DNA of 64,000 bases from Chitinophaga agrisoli (GTDB lineage: Bacteria > Bacteroidota > Bacteroidia > Chitinophagales > Chitinophagaceae): assembly GCF_008386695.1 (NCBI RefSeq), contig NZ_VUOC01000004.1:3262576-3326575 (forward strand), given 5' to 3'. The position numbers and the translations under genes are program-made. The notes under the pieces are model-generated. The model was given only the letters and a program-made list of their open reading frames with translations. It did no database searches and was not told where the DNA came from. Positions 31,711 to 40,892 of this stretch are shown one piece after another (positions within the stretch are counted from its first letter, which is position 1; each line of letters begins with the position of its first letter).

Positions 31711-33927
31711 TTGTATTTTGTTCGGGTGATCAACCAGCAACTATCAACTGTCATACGAGCAATTCCACGTTTACTCTGCTGCTGCCTGTTTAGCTTACCA
31801 CTTACAGCACAAAAGAAAAATGAGGCCTACCAGCTGCATATACGCAGGGCCAACTCCCCCGTTAAGATAGATGGCGTTATAGACGAAGCAGCCTGGCAGG
31901 CGGCGGATACCGCCACCAATTTCTACATGATCCTGCCCATGGATACCAGCTACGCACAGGTACGTACAGATGTACGCATGACCTACGATGCGCAGAACCT
32001 CTACCTGCTGGTAGAGAACTACAACAAGCTGCCTGGCCCCTATATGGTCGAAAGCCTGCGCCGCGACTTTTCCTTCCTGAAAAACGATAATTTCCTGCTC
32101 TTCATGGACCCGTTTGACGACCAGACCAATGGCTTCTCCTTTGGGGCCAATGCTGCCGGCGCACAATGGGATGGGCTTATGTACGAAGGCGGAAAAGTAG
32201 ACCTTAGCTGGGATAACAAATGGACCTCCGTAGTTAAGAATTACCCGGATAAATGGGTGTTTGAAGCGGCCATCCCCTTCAAGAGCATCCGCTATAAAAA
32301 AGGCATTAACACCTGGGGCATCAACTTTGGGCGGAATGACCTCAAGACCACAGAAAAAAGCAGCTGGGCGCCGGTGCCCCGGCAGTTCCCTTCCGCCTCC
32401 CTGGCTTATACCGGGGTGCTGGTATGGGATGTGCCACCGCCGGATCCAGGACCCAATGTATCCATCATCCCCTACCTGCTGGGCGGCATCAACAAAAACT
32501 ATGAAACCGGCACTAAATCGGATTTCCGCCGTAACGCAGGTGTAGACGCAAAAGTAGCCGTCACCTCTTCTCTCAACCTGGACCTGACCGTAAACCCGGA
32601 TTTCTCGCAGGTGGATGTAGATAAACAGGTCACCAACCTGGACCGGTTTGAGCTTTTTTACCCGGAAAAACGCCAGTTCTTTATAGAGAACGGCGACCAG
32701 TTCACTAACTTCGGCTACTCCACTATCCGGCCCTTTTTCTCCAGGCGTATTGGCCTGGGCGTTCCTATCCGTTTTGGCGCGCGCCTGAGCGGAAAACTGA
32801 ACCGCAACTGGCGCCTGGGCCTCATGAATATGCAAACCGCCAAAGACGAAGAACTGGGCCTGCCGGCGCAGAACTTTACGGTAGCCGCCCTGCAAAGACG
32901 GGTCTTTGCCCGTTCCAATATCGGGTTCCTCTTTATTAATAAAGAATCCCTGAACTACGACCCGGACAAGGTTACGGATAAACCCGTGTACTCCCGCTAT
33001 AACCGTAACCTTGGGCTGGAGTACAACCTCGCATCGGCCAACAACTTCTGGACAGGCAAGGCCATCCTGCTAAAATCCGCCAGCCCGGGTAAAAGCGGGC
33101 ATGACTGGGCACAGGCGGCTAACCTTAATTATACCAGCCGCTCCTGGAACATCAACTGGCAACACGAATACGTAGGGCGTAACTATAATGCGGAAGTGGG
33201 ATATGTGCCCCGCCAGGGATACATAAAACTGGCCCCGCAGATCACCCGCCTGTTCTTCCCCAGTACCGGGGTTATCCTCAGCCATGGGCCACAGGTCACC
33301 TCTACCACTTTTTTTAATGAAGATATGCGGCGTACAGATAACGAAACGATGTTATCCTATGCGTTTGTATTCCGCAAACGTAATACCCTTACCGCCTATG
33401 CTTCCAATACTTACATACGGCTGCTGGCGCCTTTTGACCCCACCAACACCGGCAAGGATAGCCTGGCCACCGGTTCCCAGCATAACTGGAACACGGTAGG
33501 CCTGGACTATGTGTCCAAGCCGCAAAGCCTTTTCACATACTCCCTTTCCGGCCGTTATGGCGGTTATTATGCAGATGGGAAGCGGCTTACGCTGGGCTCT
33601 GAGCTGGGTTACCGTTTTCAACCTTATGTAAGCATTGCCCTTAGCAGCAGCTACAACGATATTCGCCTTCCCCAACCCTGGGGACATACCGCCTTCTGGC
33701 TGGTAGGCCCCCGCCTGGATGTAACCATGACAAATACATTGTTCTTTACCGGTTTTATGCAGTATAATGAACAGCTGAAGAACATGAACCTGAATACCCG
33801 GTTCCAGTGGCGTTACCGGCCGGCATCGGATCTGTTTATTGTATACACAGATAACTATCTGCCGGAGCCGTTTTATGTAAAGAACCGGGCTTTAGTGGTA
33901 AAACTGGTGTACTGGTTAAACCTATAA
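31711..33927 (+). CDS. DUF5916 protein with N-terminal CBM9-like domain, outer-membrane
   Basis: 738 residues from a TTG codon at 31711; no in-frame ATG precedes the signal peptide (RLLCCCLFSLPLTAQ), so TTG 31711 or GTG 31726 must be used. Residues about 45-250 are a family-9 carbohydrate-binding-like domain (SPVKIDGVIDEAAWQAADTA, DDQTNGFSFGANAAGAQWDG). The rest is the DUF5916 region: repeated aromatic, amphipathic strands (LNLDLTVNPDFSQVDVDKQV, YPEKRQFFIENGDQFTN) that look like an outer-membrane beta-barrel ending ALVVKLVYWLNL. Such proteins are found singly in Bacteroidota and have no assigned function. Its neighbours give no pathway. A terminator follows within 10 bp of the stop. Confidence 0.85.
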   Translation: MYFVRVINQQLSTVIRAIPRLLCCCLFSLPLTAQKKNEAYQLHIRRANSPVKIDGVIDEAAWQAADTATNFYMILPMDTSYAQVRTDVRMTYDAQNLYLLVENYNKLPGPYMVESLRRDFSFLKNDNFLLFMDPFDDQTNGFSFGANAAGAQWDGLMYEGGKVDLSWDNKWTSVVKNYPDKWVFEAAIPFKSIRYKKGINTWGINFGRNDLKTTEKSSWAPVPRQFPSASLAYTGVLVWDVPPPDPGPNVSIIPYLLGGINKNYETGTKSDFRRNAGVDAKVAVTSSLNLDLTVNPDFSQVDVDKQVTNLDRFELFYPEKRQFFIENGDQFTNFGYSTIRPFFSRRIGLGVPIRFGARLSGKLNRNWRLGLMNMQTAKDEELGLPAQNFTVAALQRRVFARSNIGFLFINKESLNYDPDKVTDKPVYSRYNRNLGLEYNLASANNFWTGKAILLKSASPGKSGHDWAQAANLNYTSRSWNINWQHEYVGRNYNAEVGYVPRQGYIKLAPQITRLFFPSTGVILSHGPQVTSTTFFNEDMRRTDNETMLSYAFVFRKRNTLTAYASNTYIRLLAPFDPTNTGKDSLATGSQHNWNTVGLDYVSKPQSLFTYSLSGRYGGYYADGKRLTLGSELGYRFQPYVSIALSSSYNDIRLPQPWGHTAFWLVGPRLDVTMTNTLFFTGFMQYNEQLKNMNLNTRFQWRYRPASDLFIVYTDNYLPEPFYVKNRALVVKLVYWLNL

Positions 33928-33932
33928 AATTA

Positions 33933-33967
33933 AGAGGGTGTATCAAGTACGATACACCCTCTTTCTA
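33933..33967 (+). terminator. Intrinsic terminator after the DUF5916 gene
   Basis: AGAGGGTGTATC (33933-33944) pairs with GATACACCCTCT (33951-33962), followed by TTCTATT. Confidence 0.85.
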
Positions 33968-34009
33968 TTCAGATACCTGATGGAGACAGGAGGCATCCTC
34001 TCTATCTGG

Positions 34010-34459
34010 CTATAGCGACGCTAGCATCTGTCCATCGGGTAATTCCGCGGCGGCATAATAGATCGTAAGCTGAGCGCCGGCGTTCTTATTCTCCAGCGCC
34101 AGCAGTTCTGCCACGGGTATGGTCATCCCTCCTTTGGAGGCAGTAGCATCTGCAAATTTCCATTGCTTTAATGCATTACCTTTATCGTCCTTTACAGTGA
34201 TAGTCCGGGAAGTGCCGGGGCCTTTACCATGGCAGTGTGTATAATAGATCACCAGCTGATCTGCGGTGGCGGCTTTATCCAGCTGCAGGCTTCTGAGGCT
34301 GATGTCTTTTCTGGCATATTCTTTCAGGACCAGCTTATTGTTTAAATAGATCTCAAAACTGTCTATCCCCGTGGGCGCTTTAAATGCGAACAGGGTTAAA
34401 CAGAGGGCGGTAAACATTAATGCCCTTGCCAGTGTTTGTCTGATAGGTACTTGTAGCAT
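34010..34459 (-). CDS. Small secreted protein of unknown function
   Basis: 149 residues from ATG 34459. The frame extends further to 34579 but the upstream 40 residues are not protein-like, while the chosen start gives a good signal peptide (ALMFTALCLTLFAFKAP). The mature part reads SFEIYLNNKLVLKEYARKDI, DQLVIYYTHCHGKGPGTSRT and QLTIYYAAAELPDGQML, a beta-rich pattern with a CHGKGPG turn. I do not recognise the family with confidence; small exported proteins with a THCHGKGPG-like turn seem common in Chitinophagaceae. It lies convergent to the DUF5916 gene and divergent from the DinB gene. Confidence 0.7.
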   Translation of the reverse strand: MLQVPIRQTLARALMFTALCLTLFAFKAPTGIDSFEIYLNNKLVLKEYARKDISLRSLQLDKAATADQLVIYYTHCHGKGPGTSRTITVKDDKGNALKQWKFADATASKGGMTIPVAELLALENKNAGAQLTIYYAAAELPDGQMLASL

Positions 34460-34670
34460 AGTAAATAAGTTTTGGGATGAATAATGTGTTTCCGATACAA
34501 AACAAGGCAATAACGACCTAAATAGGCCGGAGGTTTGACAAGGAGAAAAGGATCCTTGACGTAAGGAGGATTTTGCCACGAAAAAAAGTTTACCCCCTGC
34601 TGCCAGCTATTGACATACTGTTGTCACAAGCCCATGTCATCTTTGTATCAACAAACAAAAACCCATACAC

Positions 34671-35174
34671 ATGTCACAGATCCAAGCCTTATTGAAAGAA
34701 TTAGAACAGGAAGCCAATACTACCCGCAAAATGCTGGAACGCGTACCTGTTGAGCATTTTAGCTGGAAACCCCACCCTAAAAGCGGCACCCTCCAGTGGT
34801 TATCAGCCCATCTGGCAGAGCTGCCAGGCTGGGTAAGCATGACGCTTACCACAGACGAACTGGACTTTGCCAACAACCCCTACAAGCTCCCCGAAATCCA
34901 GGACAAGGCCGGCCTGCTGGCATTTTTTGAACAGTCCCTGGCCAGCGGTAGGGCAGAGCTCGAAAAAGCCACAGAAGACCAGCTGGAAGAGATGTGGACA
35001 TTACGCCAGGGAGATTATATCATCAGCAAATCCACCAAAGCAGAAGTGCTCAGGATGGCATATTGCCAAACCGTGCATCACCGGGCACAATTAGGCGTGT
35101 ACCTCCGGCTGCTGGATGTGCCGATCCCTGGCAGCTACGGTCCCAGCGCGGATGATATGGCAGGTAATGAATAA
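34671..35174 (+). CDS. DinB family metal-dependent protein
   Basis: 167 residues, a four-helix bundle of the DinB/YfiT type. The likely metal ligands are the histidines in WLSAHLAEL and in TVHHRAQLGVYL, the two conserved sites of the family. Many members are thiol transferases using bacillithiol or similar; others have unknown activity. The opening SQIQALLKELEQEANTTRKM and the LLDVPIPGSYGPSADDM ending are typical for Bacteroidota members. It is cytoplasmic and ends in a strong hairpin. Confidence 0.9.
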   Translation: MSQIQALLKELEQEANTTRKMLERVPVEHFSWKPHPKSGTLQWLSAHLAELPGWVSMTLTTDELDFANNPYKLPEIQDKAGLLAFFEQSLASGRAELEKATEDQLEEMWTLRQGDYIISKSTKAEVLRMAYCQTVHHRAQLGVYLRLLDVPIPGSYGPSADDMAGNE

Positions 35175-35199
35175 TGATCACCTTTCATCCCAATAAACA

Positions 35200-35236
35200 G
35201 AGGCCGTATCAGCATGCGATACGGCCTCCTTTCATC
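35200..35236 (+). terminator. Hairpin terminator after the DinB gene
   Basis: GAGGCCGTATC (35200-35210) pairs perfectly with GATACGGCCTC (35218-35228) with a 7-nt loop; the T-run is weak (CTTTC). Confidence 0.7.
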
Positions 35237-35261
35237 CTGTTTTATCATCTATCGGTCAACC

Positions 35262-35376
35262 TATTAGCTGTCATTGCCTGATAGTTTATAGCTATTATAG
35301 CAGCTATCTTATAGTTGCTATTGCTGATATTATATATAGCTATCATTGCCTGCTATCTTATAGATGCTATTCCTTG
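35262..35376. repeat. AT-rich degenerate GCTAT repeats between the DinB gene and the GH3 gene
   Basis: The spacer is built from GCTAT words with recurrent longer matches: GCTATCTTATAG at 35303 and 35352, and TAGCTnTCATTGCCTG at 35263 and 35337. It abuts the end of the GH3 gene and may be decayed repeat DNA. Confidence 0.55.
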
Positions 35377-37557
35377 CTATTTTATATCTACTACTGCCTG
35401 TACGCCTTTACCAGCGCCCAGCGCTTCACTCCTCGCCCCAGGCAAAGCCCCGCCTATATAAATAGCCAGTTTGCCGCCCGGTTGTACCGCAACTCCCTGT
35501 TCATTTACCAGCTGCATCATATCAGGCGTGATATTAAAACTAAGCGTGGTTGCCTCCCCCGCCGCCAGCGTGATCCGTTTAAAAGCTTTCAATGTATATA
35601 AAGGCGCATCCGTCACACCGGGATGAGTAAGGTATAACTGCACCACCTCATCACCAGCCGTTTTTCCTGTATTCTGTACAGTAACAGTAGCAGTAACCGG
35701 GCTGCCTTTACGGATACTATTACTGTTTACATGCAGATCGCTATAAGCAAAACTGGTATAGCTTAAGCCAAAGCCAAAAGGATACAGCGGTTCCGCTGTC
35801 ATATAGCGATAGGTGCGTCCCTTCATAGAATAATCCTCATACGCCGGCAGCTGATCCAGTGATTTTGGGAAAGTGATAGGCAGCTTACCGGAAGGCGCTA
35901 CCTTACCAAAGATCACATCCGCTACGGCATTCCCCCCTTCTTCACCAGGATACCATACCATCAGCACGGCATCCGCCAGCTCATGTATCTGAGCCAGGTT
36001 CATAGGACTACCACCCGTGATCACGGCAATCACAGGTTTAGGGTTATTGGCCTTCATCTTTTTCAGAAAATCTACCTGGTTCTGCGGGATATTATAATCC
36101 AGGCGGTCGCCATACGAGGGCGATGCAATGGACTCTCCCTCCTCTCCTTCCAGCAGGCCGGTAATACCCAGCACCACGATGGTAGCGTCTACATTCTTTG
36201 CTTCGTCTGTGGTCCAGTCGATGGGATTTACATTGGGCCTATCCAGCAGCGCGCCGGGGCGGTACTGTAGCTGGCTGCCGGCCGGTATCTGGGCCGCTAT
36301 GCCTTCCAATATCGTTACCAGGTTATTATTGATGCCATAATAATTACCCAGCAGGGCATCCACATTAGCCGCATTGGGGCCGGTGATAAAATACTTCTTA
36401 AGCTGGGTGCTTAAAGGCAGCGCCCCATTATTTTTCAGCAGCACAATGGATTGCTGGGCCACTTTCCGGGCCAGGGCCCTGTGCGCTTCGTTATTGATCT
36501 CGGTGACAGGAATGCGGTTATACGGGTTGGCCTCCTCCGGATCGAACATCCCCAGTTTAAAGCGGGTACGCAACAAAACAGACAATGCGGTATCTATCTG
36601 TTTCTCTGTGGCCAGCCCTTGTTGTACAGATTCCATGAGGTGCGGATAGGTATCGCCACATTCCAGGTTCACGCCCCGGTGCAGGGCCAGCGCCGCCGCC
36701 TGAGCGGGATTAGATACCACTTTATGCCCCTGGTAGAAATCTGTCAGCGCCCAGCAGTCGGATACAATATGTCCTTTAAAATGCCATTGACTGCGCAGCA
36801 CATCCTGCAGCAGGTAGGTATTGCCGCAACAGGGTTCGTCATTGGTGCGGTTATAGGCGCACATCACGGCTTCCACGTTGGCGTCTACCAGGGCTTTAAA
36901 TGCCGGCAGATAGGTTTCCCAGAGGTCTTTCATAGACGGCTTTGCATTAAACTCATGCCGCAGCCTTTCCGGGCCGCTGTGCACGGCGTAATGTTTAGCG
37001 CAGGCAGCCACCTTCAGATAGCGGGGATCATCGCCCTGCAGGCCCTTTACAAATGCTACGCCCATACGGCTGGTAAGGAAAGGATCTTCGCCATAAGTTT
37101 CCTGCCCGCGGCCCCAGCGGGGATCACGGAAGATGTTGATATTAGGCGTCCAGAAAGTAAGGCCGCCATATTTCAGATGATGGTCCCGTTTAATGGCGGC
37201 ATTATACATGGCCCGGGCCTCGTCAGAGATAACAGTGGCCACCTGCCGGGCCAGGCTGTCATTAAAGGTAGCCGCCAGGCCAATAGCCTGCGGAAATACC
37301 GTAGCCGGACCAGAGCGGCCTACCCCATGCAGGGCTTCACTCCACCAGTTATAGGCAGGAATATTGAGCCGGGGAATGGCAGGGCTGTTGTAATTCAGCT
37401 GCGCTATTTTTTCTTCGAGCGTAAGCTGACGGACCAGGTCCTGCACCCGTGATTCCAAAGGGGCGGCAGGATTGAGGTACACAGGGGTTTGTTGGGCATA
37501 GGCAGCCAGCAGGAGCAGCTGCACGTTCATAACGGTTAGTAACAGGAATTTGCGCAT
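35377..37557 (-). CDS. Glycoside hydrolase family 3 beta-xylosidase/glucosidase, secreted
   Basis: 726 residues with a signal peptide (to LAAYAQ). The GH3 N-terminal barrel carries PAYNWWSEALHGVGR, RDPRWGRGQETYGEDP and the nucleophile Asp in HIVSDCWAL (about residue 266). The C-terminal half has the GH3 second domain (SIVLLKNNGALPL, GNYYGINNN) and a fibronectin-III-like end (VTVTVQ-type strands, VQLYLTHPGVTDAPLYTLKA). The WWSEALHG motif and 700-residue length without a PA14 insert fit the beta-xylosidase/arabinofuranosidase branch; beta-glucosidase activity is also possible. It is divergent from the LacI gene, whose operator lies between them, and a GH67 alpha-glucuronidase follows the LacI gene. 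This points to glucuronoxylan breakdown. Confidence 0.93.
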   Translation of the reverse strand: MRKFLLLTVMNVQLLLLAAYAQQTPVYLNPAAPLESRVQDLVRQLTLEEKIAQLNYNSPAIPRLNIPAYNWWSEALHGVGRSGPATVFPQAIGLAATFNDSLARQVATVISDEARAMYNAAIKRDHHLKYGGLTFWTPNINIFRDPRWGRGQETYGEDPFLTSRMGVAFVKGLQGDDPRYLKVAACAKHYAVHSGPERLRHEFNAKPSMKDLWETYLPAFKALVDANVEAVMCAYNRTNDEPCCGNTYLLQDVLRSQWHFKGHIVSDCWALTDFYQGHKVVSNPAQAAALALHRGVNLECGDTYPHLMESVQQGLATEKQIDTALSVLLRTRFKLGMFDPEEANPYNRIPVTEINNEAHRALARKVAQQSIVLLKNNGALPLSTQLKKYFITGPNAANVDALLGNYYGINNNLVTILEGIAAQIPAGSQLQYRPGALLDRPNVNPIDWTTDEAKNVDATIVVLGITGLLEGEEGESIASPSYGDRLDYNIPQNQVDFLKKMKANNPKPVIAVITGGSPMNLAQIHELADAVLMVWYPGEEGGNAVADVIFGKVAPSGKLPITFPKSLDQLPAYEDYSMKGRTYRYMTAEPLYPFGFGLSYTSFAYSDLHVNSNSIRKGSPVTATVTVQNTGKTAGDEVVQLYLTHPGVTDAPLYTLKAFKRITLAAGEATTLSFNITPDMMQLVNEQGVAVQPGGKLAIYIGGALPGARSEALGAGKGVQAVVDIK

Positions 37558-37600
37558 AGTATAGTGGTTGATTACCTAAATTACCACTATTCCCCATAAA

Positions 37601-37614
37601 TGTAACCGATTACA
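37601..37614. promoter_or_regulatory. LacI-type operator, copy 1
   Basis: TGTAACCGATTACA is an almost perfect palindrome with a central CG, the typical LacI-family form. It lies 44 bp ahead of the GH3 start. Confidence 0.75.
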
Positions 37615-37657
37615 TTACATTTTTACAAAAATATTCTATTACCTTTATCCAGCGTCA

Positions 37658-37671
37658 TGTAACCGATTGCA
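37658..37671. promoter_or_regulatory. LacI-type operator, copy 2
   Basis: TGTAACCGATTGCA, one base different from copy 1, ends 5 bp before the lacI start codon and could autorepress it. Confidence 0.7.
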
Positions 37672-37676
37672 GTAAT

Positions 37677-38705
37677 ATGGACAAAGGAAAAGATGTCACT
37701 ATCTACGATCTGGCAGAAAAACTGAACATTTCTGTAGCCACCGTAAGCCGTGCTTTAAAGGACGATCCGGTTGTTAGCAAGAAAACAAAGAAGAAGATCT
37801 TTGAGCTGGCAGAAGAAATGGGTTACCGTTCCAACAACTTTGCCCGCAACCTGCGTACACAACGCACCAATACCATTGGCGCCATCCTGCCGCGGCTGAA
37901 CAGCTATTTCATGTCAACCGTGATCGCCGGCATTGAACATGTAGCCAACAGTCAGGGCTACAACCTGATCATCAGCCAGTCATCGGAATCCGGCGAGAAG
38001 GAACAGCAATGCGCCCGCACCATGTTCAACAACCGGGTAGATGGGCTGCTGGTATCCCTGGCCTACGACACCGATACCATCCGGCATTTCGATTCCTTTT
38101 TAAAGAAAGACATCCCGGTGCTGTTCTTTGACCGCTGCGCGGAACATGACCAGATCACCAGTGTACTGATCGACAACCGCAAAGCCGCCTACGAAGCCAC
38201 CAAACACCTGATTGCCCAGGGCTGCCGGCGGATCGTGCACATCACCGCCCATACCAGCCGTAACGTATATACAGAGCGCCTGGCAGGATACCGGCAAGCG
38301 CTGGAAGAAAACCAGCTGCCCTTTGATGGATCGCTCATTATTCGTAACAACCTGAGCCAGGAAGCCGGCTACGAAGCCGCCAAAGATATCCTGGCCATGC
38401 CCCGGCTACCGGACGGCGTTTTTGTGGCCAATGACAACTGCGCGGTAAGCTGTATGCTGGCCTTGAAAAAACAAGGCGTATCCATACCGGCAGACATGGC
38501 CTTTGTGGGTTTTAACAACGATCCCGTATCTATGGTGATAGAACCTAACCTGACCACGATCAACTATCCCGGGTACGAAATGGGCGAAGTAGCCGCGCGT
38601 TACCTGATCAGCCACCTGATGGGCGGCGCGCCCATGACGGCCACCAATACCGTGCTGCTGCGCTCAGAGCTGATCATCCGCGACTCATCCCTGCGAAACC
38701 CGTAA
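37677..38705 (+). CDS. LacI family transcriptional regulator
   Basis: 342 residues. The N-terminal helix-turn-helix and hinge are clear (TIYDLAEKLNISVATVSRAL, KKKIFELAEEMGYRSNNFAR), followed by a periplasmic-binding-protein-like sensor domain (NTIGAILPRL, GLLVSLAYDTDTI, DGVFVANDNCA). Two matching operators in the 119-bp divergent gap indicate autoregulation and control of the GH3 gene. The GH67 gene starts 25 bp downstream and should be co-transcribed, so the likely ligand is a xylan-derived sugar or uronic acid. The ligand itself is inference. Confidence 0.95.
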   Translation: MDKGKDVTIYDLAEKLNISVATVSRALKDDPVVSKKTKKKIFELAEEMGYRSNNFARNLRTQRTNTIGAILPRLNSYFMSTVIAGIEHVANSQGYNLIISQSSESGEKEQQCARTMFNNRVDGLLVSLAYDTDTIRHFDSFLKKDIPVLFFDRCAEHDQITSVLIDNRKAAYEATKHLIAQGCRRIVHITAHTSRNVYTERLAGYRQALEENQLPFDGSLIIRNNLSQEAGYEAAKDILAMPRLPDGVFVANDNCAVSCMLALKKQGVSIPADMAFVGFNNDPVSMVIEPNLTTINYPGYEMGEVAARYLISHLMGGAPMTATNTVLLRSELIIRDSSLRNP

Positions 38706-38730
38706 CTCAAATCATACAAACTGCCACGTT

Positions 38731-40851
38731 ATGCGAAAATATTTTTTGCTGCTCTTACTATTCGTTAACCTGCACCCCCTGCATGCAGAAGATGGCTATC
38801 GCCTCTGGCTGCGCTACGATCTTATTACCGATGCAGCCCTGTTACAGGATTACCGTACGCATATCTCCGGCATCTACATCACAGGAGAATCAGCCACCAT
38901 GGCCGCCGCACGGCGCGAGCTAACCACCGCACTAACAGGTATGCTGGGCAAAACGATCCAGGAGCAGCCAAAGCCCCAGGGCGGTACGGTAATTGCCGGC
39001 ACGGCAACAGCCCTTGGCCCCCTCCTGCCCAAAGGATCATTGTCCGCAACCGGCGAGGAAGGCTTCCGTATCCTCACAACAGCAGGGCGCACCATCATCA
39101 CCGGCAACACAGACGCCGGCGTACTGCATGGCGTGTTTCATTTCCTCCGCCTGCTGCAAACACACCAGCCCATCCAAACGCTGGATCTCAGCAGCGCCCC
39201 AGGGATCCGTTACCGCATACTGGACCATTGGGACAACCTGAACCGCACCATAGAAAGAGGCTATGCCGGTTTCTCCATCTGGGACTGGCATAAACTGCCC
39301 GGCTACCTCGACCGCCGTTATACGGATTATGCACGCGCCAATGCCTCCATTGGCATCAATGGCACGGTGCTGAACAATGTAAACGCCAACGCCCTCTCCC
39401 TTTCCCCAGCCTACCTGGAAAAAGCCGCTGCACTGGCCAATGTATTCCGGCCCTATGGCATTAAGGTCTATTTGTCGGCCCGGTTCAGCGCTCCCATAGA
39501 AACAGGCGGATTAAAGACCGCAGATCCACAGGACCCACAGGTGCAACAATGGTGGAAAGACAAAGTGAAAGAGATCTACAGCTATATACCAGACTTTGGC
39601 GGCTTCCTCGTTAAAGCCAATTCCGAAGGACAACCCGGCCCGCAGAACTATGGCCGCTCCCATGCAGACGGCGCCAATATGCTGGCAGACGCGTTAGCTC
39701 CCTATAAAGGCATTGTGATGTGGCGGGCATTTGTATACAGCAATACCAACGAAGACCGTTTTAAGCAGGCCTACGACGAGTTCAAACCGCTGGATGGTCA
39801 ATTCCGCGACAATGTGGCCGTACAGGTAAAGAATGGCCCTATTGACTTTCAACCCAGGGAACCATTCCATCCCTTGTTTGGCGCTATGCCGCGCACGCCC
39901 CTAATGATAGAATTCCAACTCACACAGGAATACCAGGGCTTTGCTACCCACCTCGTATATATGCCCCCGCAATTCCGGGAAGTACTAATGGCGGATACCT
40001 ATGCAAAAGGCAAAGGCTCTACCGTGGCAAAAGTAATAGACGGCTCCCTGGAAGGCCATTCACTATCCGGCATTGCCGGCGTAGCCAATATAGGCAACGA
40101 CCGTAACTGGACCGGGCACCCCTTTGGACAAGCCAACTGGTATGCGTTGGGCCGTTTGGCCTGGGACTATACCCTTACCCCAGACCAGATCGCCGATGAG
40201 TGGCTACGCCAAACCTTTACCAACGATACGCGTTTCGTAAACCCGGTAAAGGCAATGATGCTCGCCTCCCACGAAAACCTCGTGAACTATATGACGCCTT
40301 TGGGGTTACATCATATTATGGGCTATGGCCATCACTATGGCCCCGCACCCTGGTTTGATAAAGGCGCGCGGGCAGACTGGAATCCAGTATACTTTCACCG
40401 GGCAGACAGCGCAGGCATAGGCTTTGACCGTACCGCCACCGGCAGTAATGCCCTGGCGCAATATACACCAGAGGCCCGGCGGCAATGGGCTACGCTGGAT
40501 AGCTGCCCGGATATCTGGCTGTTATGGTTCCATCACGTGCCCTGGAATTATACCTTACACTCCGGCAATACCCTATGGAACGAATTGTGCAAGCGTTATG
40601 AAGCCGGTGTACAGGGCGTACAGACCATGTGCAATACCTGGGATAAGGTCAGCCAGTTTGTAGATGAAGAACGTGCGGAGCAGGTAAAAATGCTGCTGCA
40701 AATACAGCTAACCGAAGCCGGCTGGTGGCGGGATGCATGTCTGGCTTATTTTCAGACTTTTGCAAAGATGCCCTTACCAGCGGGCATACCCGCGCCGGCG
40801 CATACGCTGGAATATTATAAGGAACTACAATTTCCTTTGGCGCCACATTGA
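38731..40851 (+). CDS. Glycoside hydrolase family 67 alpha-glucuronidase, secreted
   Basis: 706 residues with a signal peptide (to LHPLHA). GH67 features include the N-terminal domain followed by the barrel opening YRILDHWDNLNRTIERGYAG, FSIWDWHKLPGYLDRRYTD, the LVKANSEGQPGP segment (about residue 298, expected general acid Glu) and MIEFQLTQEYQG. The enzyme removes 4-O-methylglucuronic acid from the end of xylo-oligosaccharides. It is transcribed with the LacI gene and followed by an SDR gene. Together with the GH3 xylosidase it makes a small glucuronoxylan module, here without a SusCD pair or transporter. Confidence 0.93.
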   Translation: MRKYFLLLLLFVNLHPLHAEDGYRLWLRYDLITDAALLQDYRTHISGIYITGESATMAAARRELTTALTGMLGKTIQEQPKPQGGTVIAGTATALGPLLPKGSLSATGEEGFRILTTAGRTIITGNTDAGVLHGVFHFLRLLQTHQPIQTLDLSSAPGIRYRILDHWDNLNRTIERGYAGFSIWDWHKLPGYLDRRYTDYARANASIGINGTVLNNVNANALSLSPAYLEKAAALANVFRPYGIKVYLSARFSAPIETGGLKTADPQDPQVQQWWKDKVKEIYSYIPDFGGFLVKANSEGQPGPQNYGRSHADGANMLADALAPYKGIVMWRAFVYSNTNEDRFKQAYDEFKPLDGQFRDNVAVQVKNGPIDFQPREPFHPLFGAMPRTPLMIEFQLTQEYQGFATHLVYMPPQFREVLMADTYAKGKGSTVAKVIDGSLEGHSLSGIAGVANIGNDRNWTGHPFGQANWYALGRLAWDYTLTPDQIADEWLRQTFTNDTRFVNPVKAMMLASHENLVNYMTPLGLHHIMGYGHHYGPAPWFDKGARADWNPVYFHRADSAGIGFDRTATGSNALAQYTPEARRQWATLDSCPDIWLLWFHHVPWNYTLHSGNTLWNELCKRYEAGVQGVQTMCNTWDKVSQFVDEERAEQVKMLLQIQLTEAGWWRDACLAYFQTFAKMPLPAGIPAPAHTLEYYKELQFPLAPH

Positions 40852-40892
40852 TAATTTTAAATACGAGCGATAACCATCACAATGAAAAAAAT

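Noticed and set aside
31795-32895. 366-codon minus-strand frame inside the DUF5916 gene
   Set aside because: Antisense shadow of a high-confidence gene; its sequence is Gly/Val/Gln-rich and has no recognisable fold.
35262-35376. A structured RNA gene in the GCTAT-rich spacer
   Set aside because: No stable stem beyond short words; degenerate AT-rich repeat is the simpler reading.
36451-37452. 333-codon plus-strand frame inside the GH3 gene
   Set aside because: Antisense shadow of GH3; no plausible protein features.
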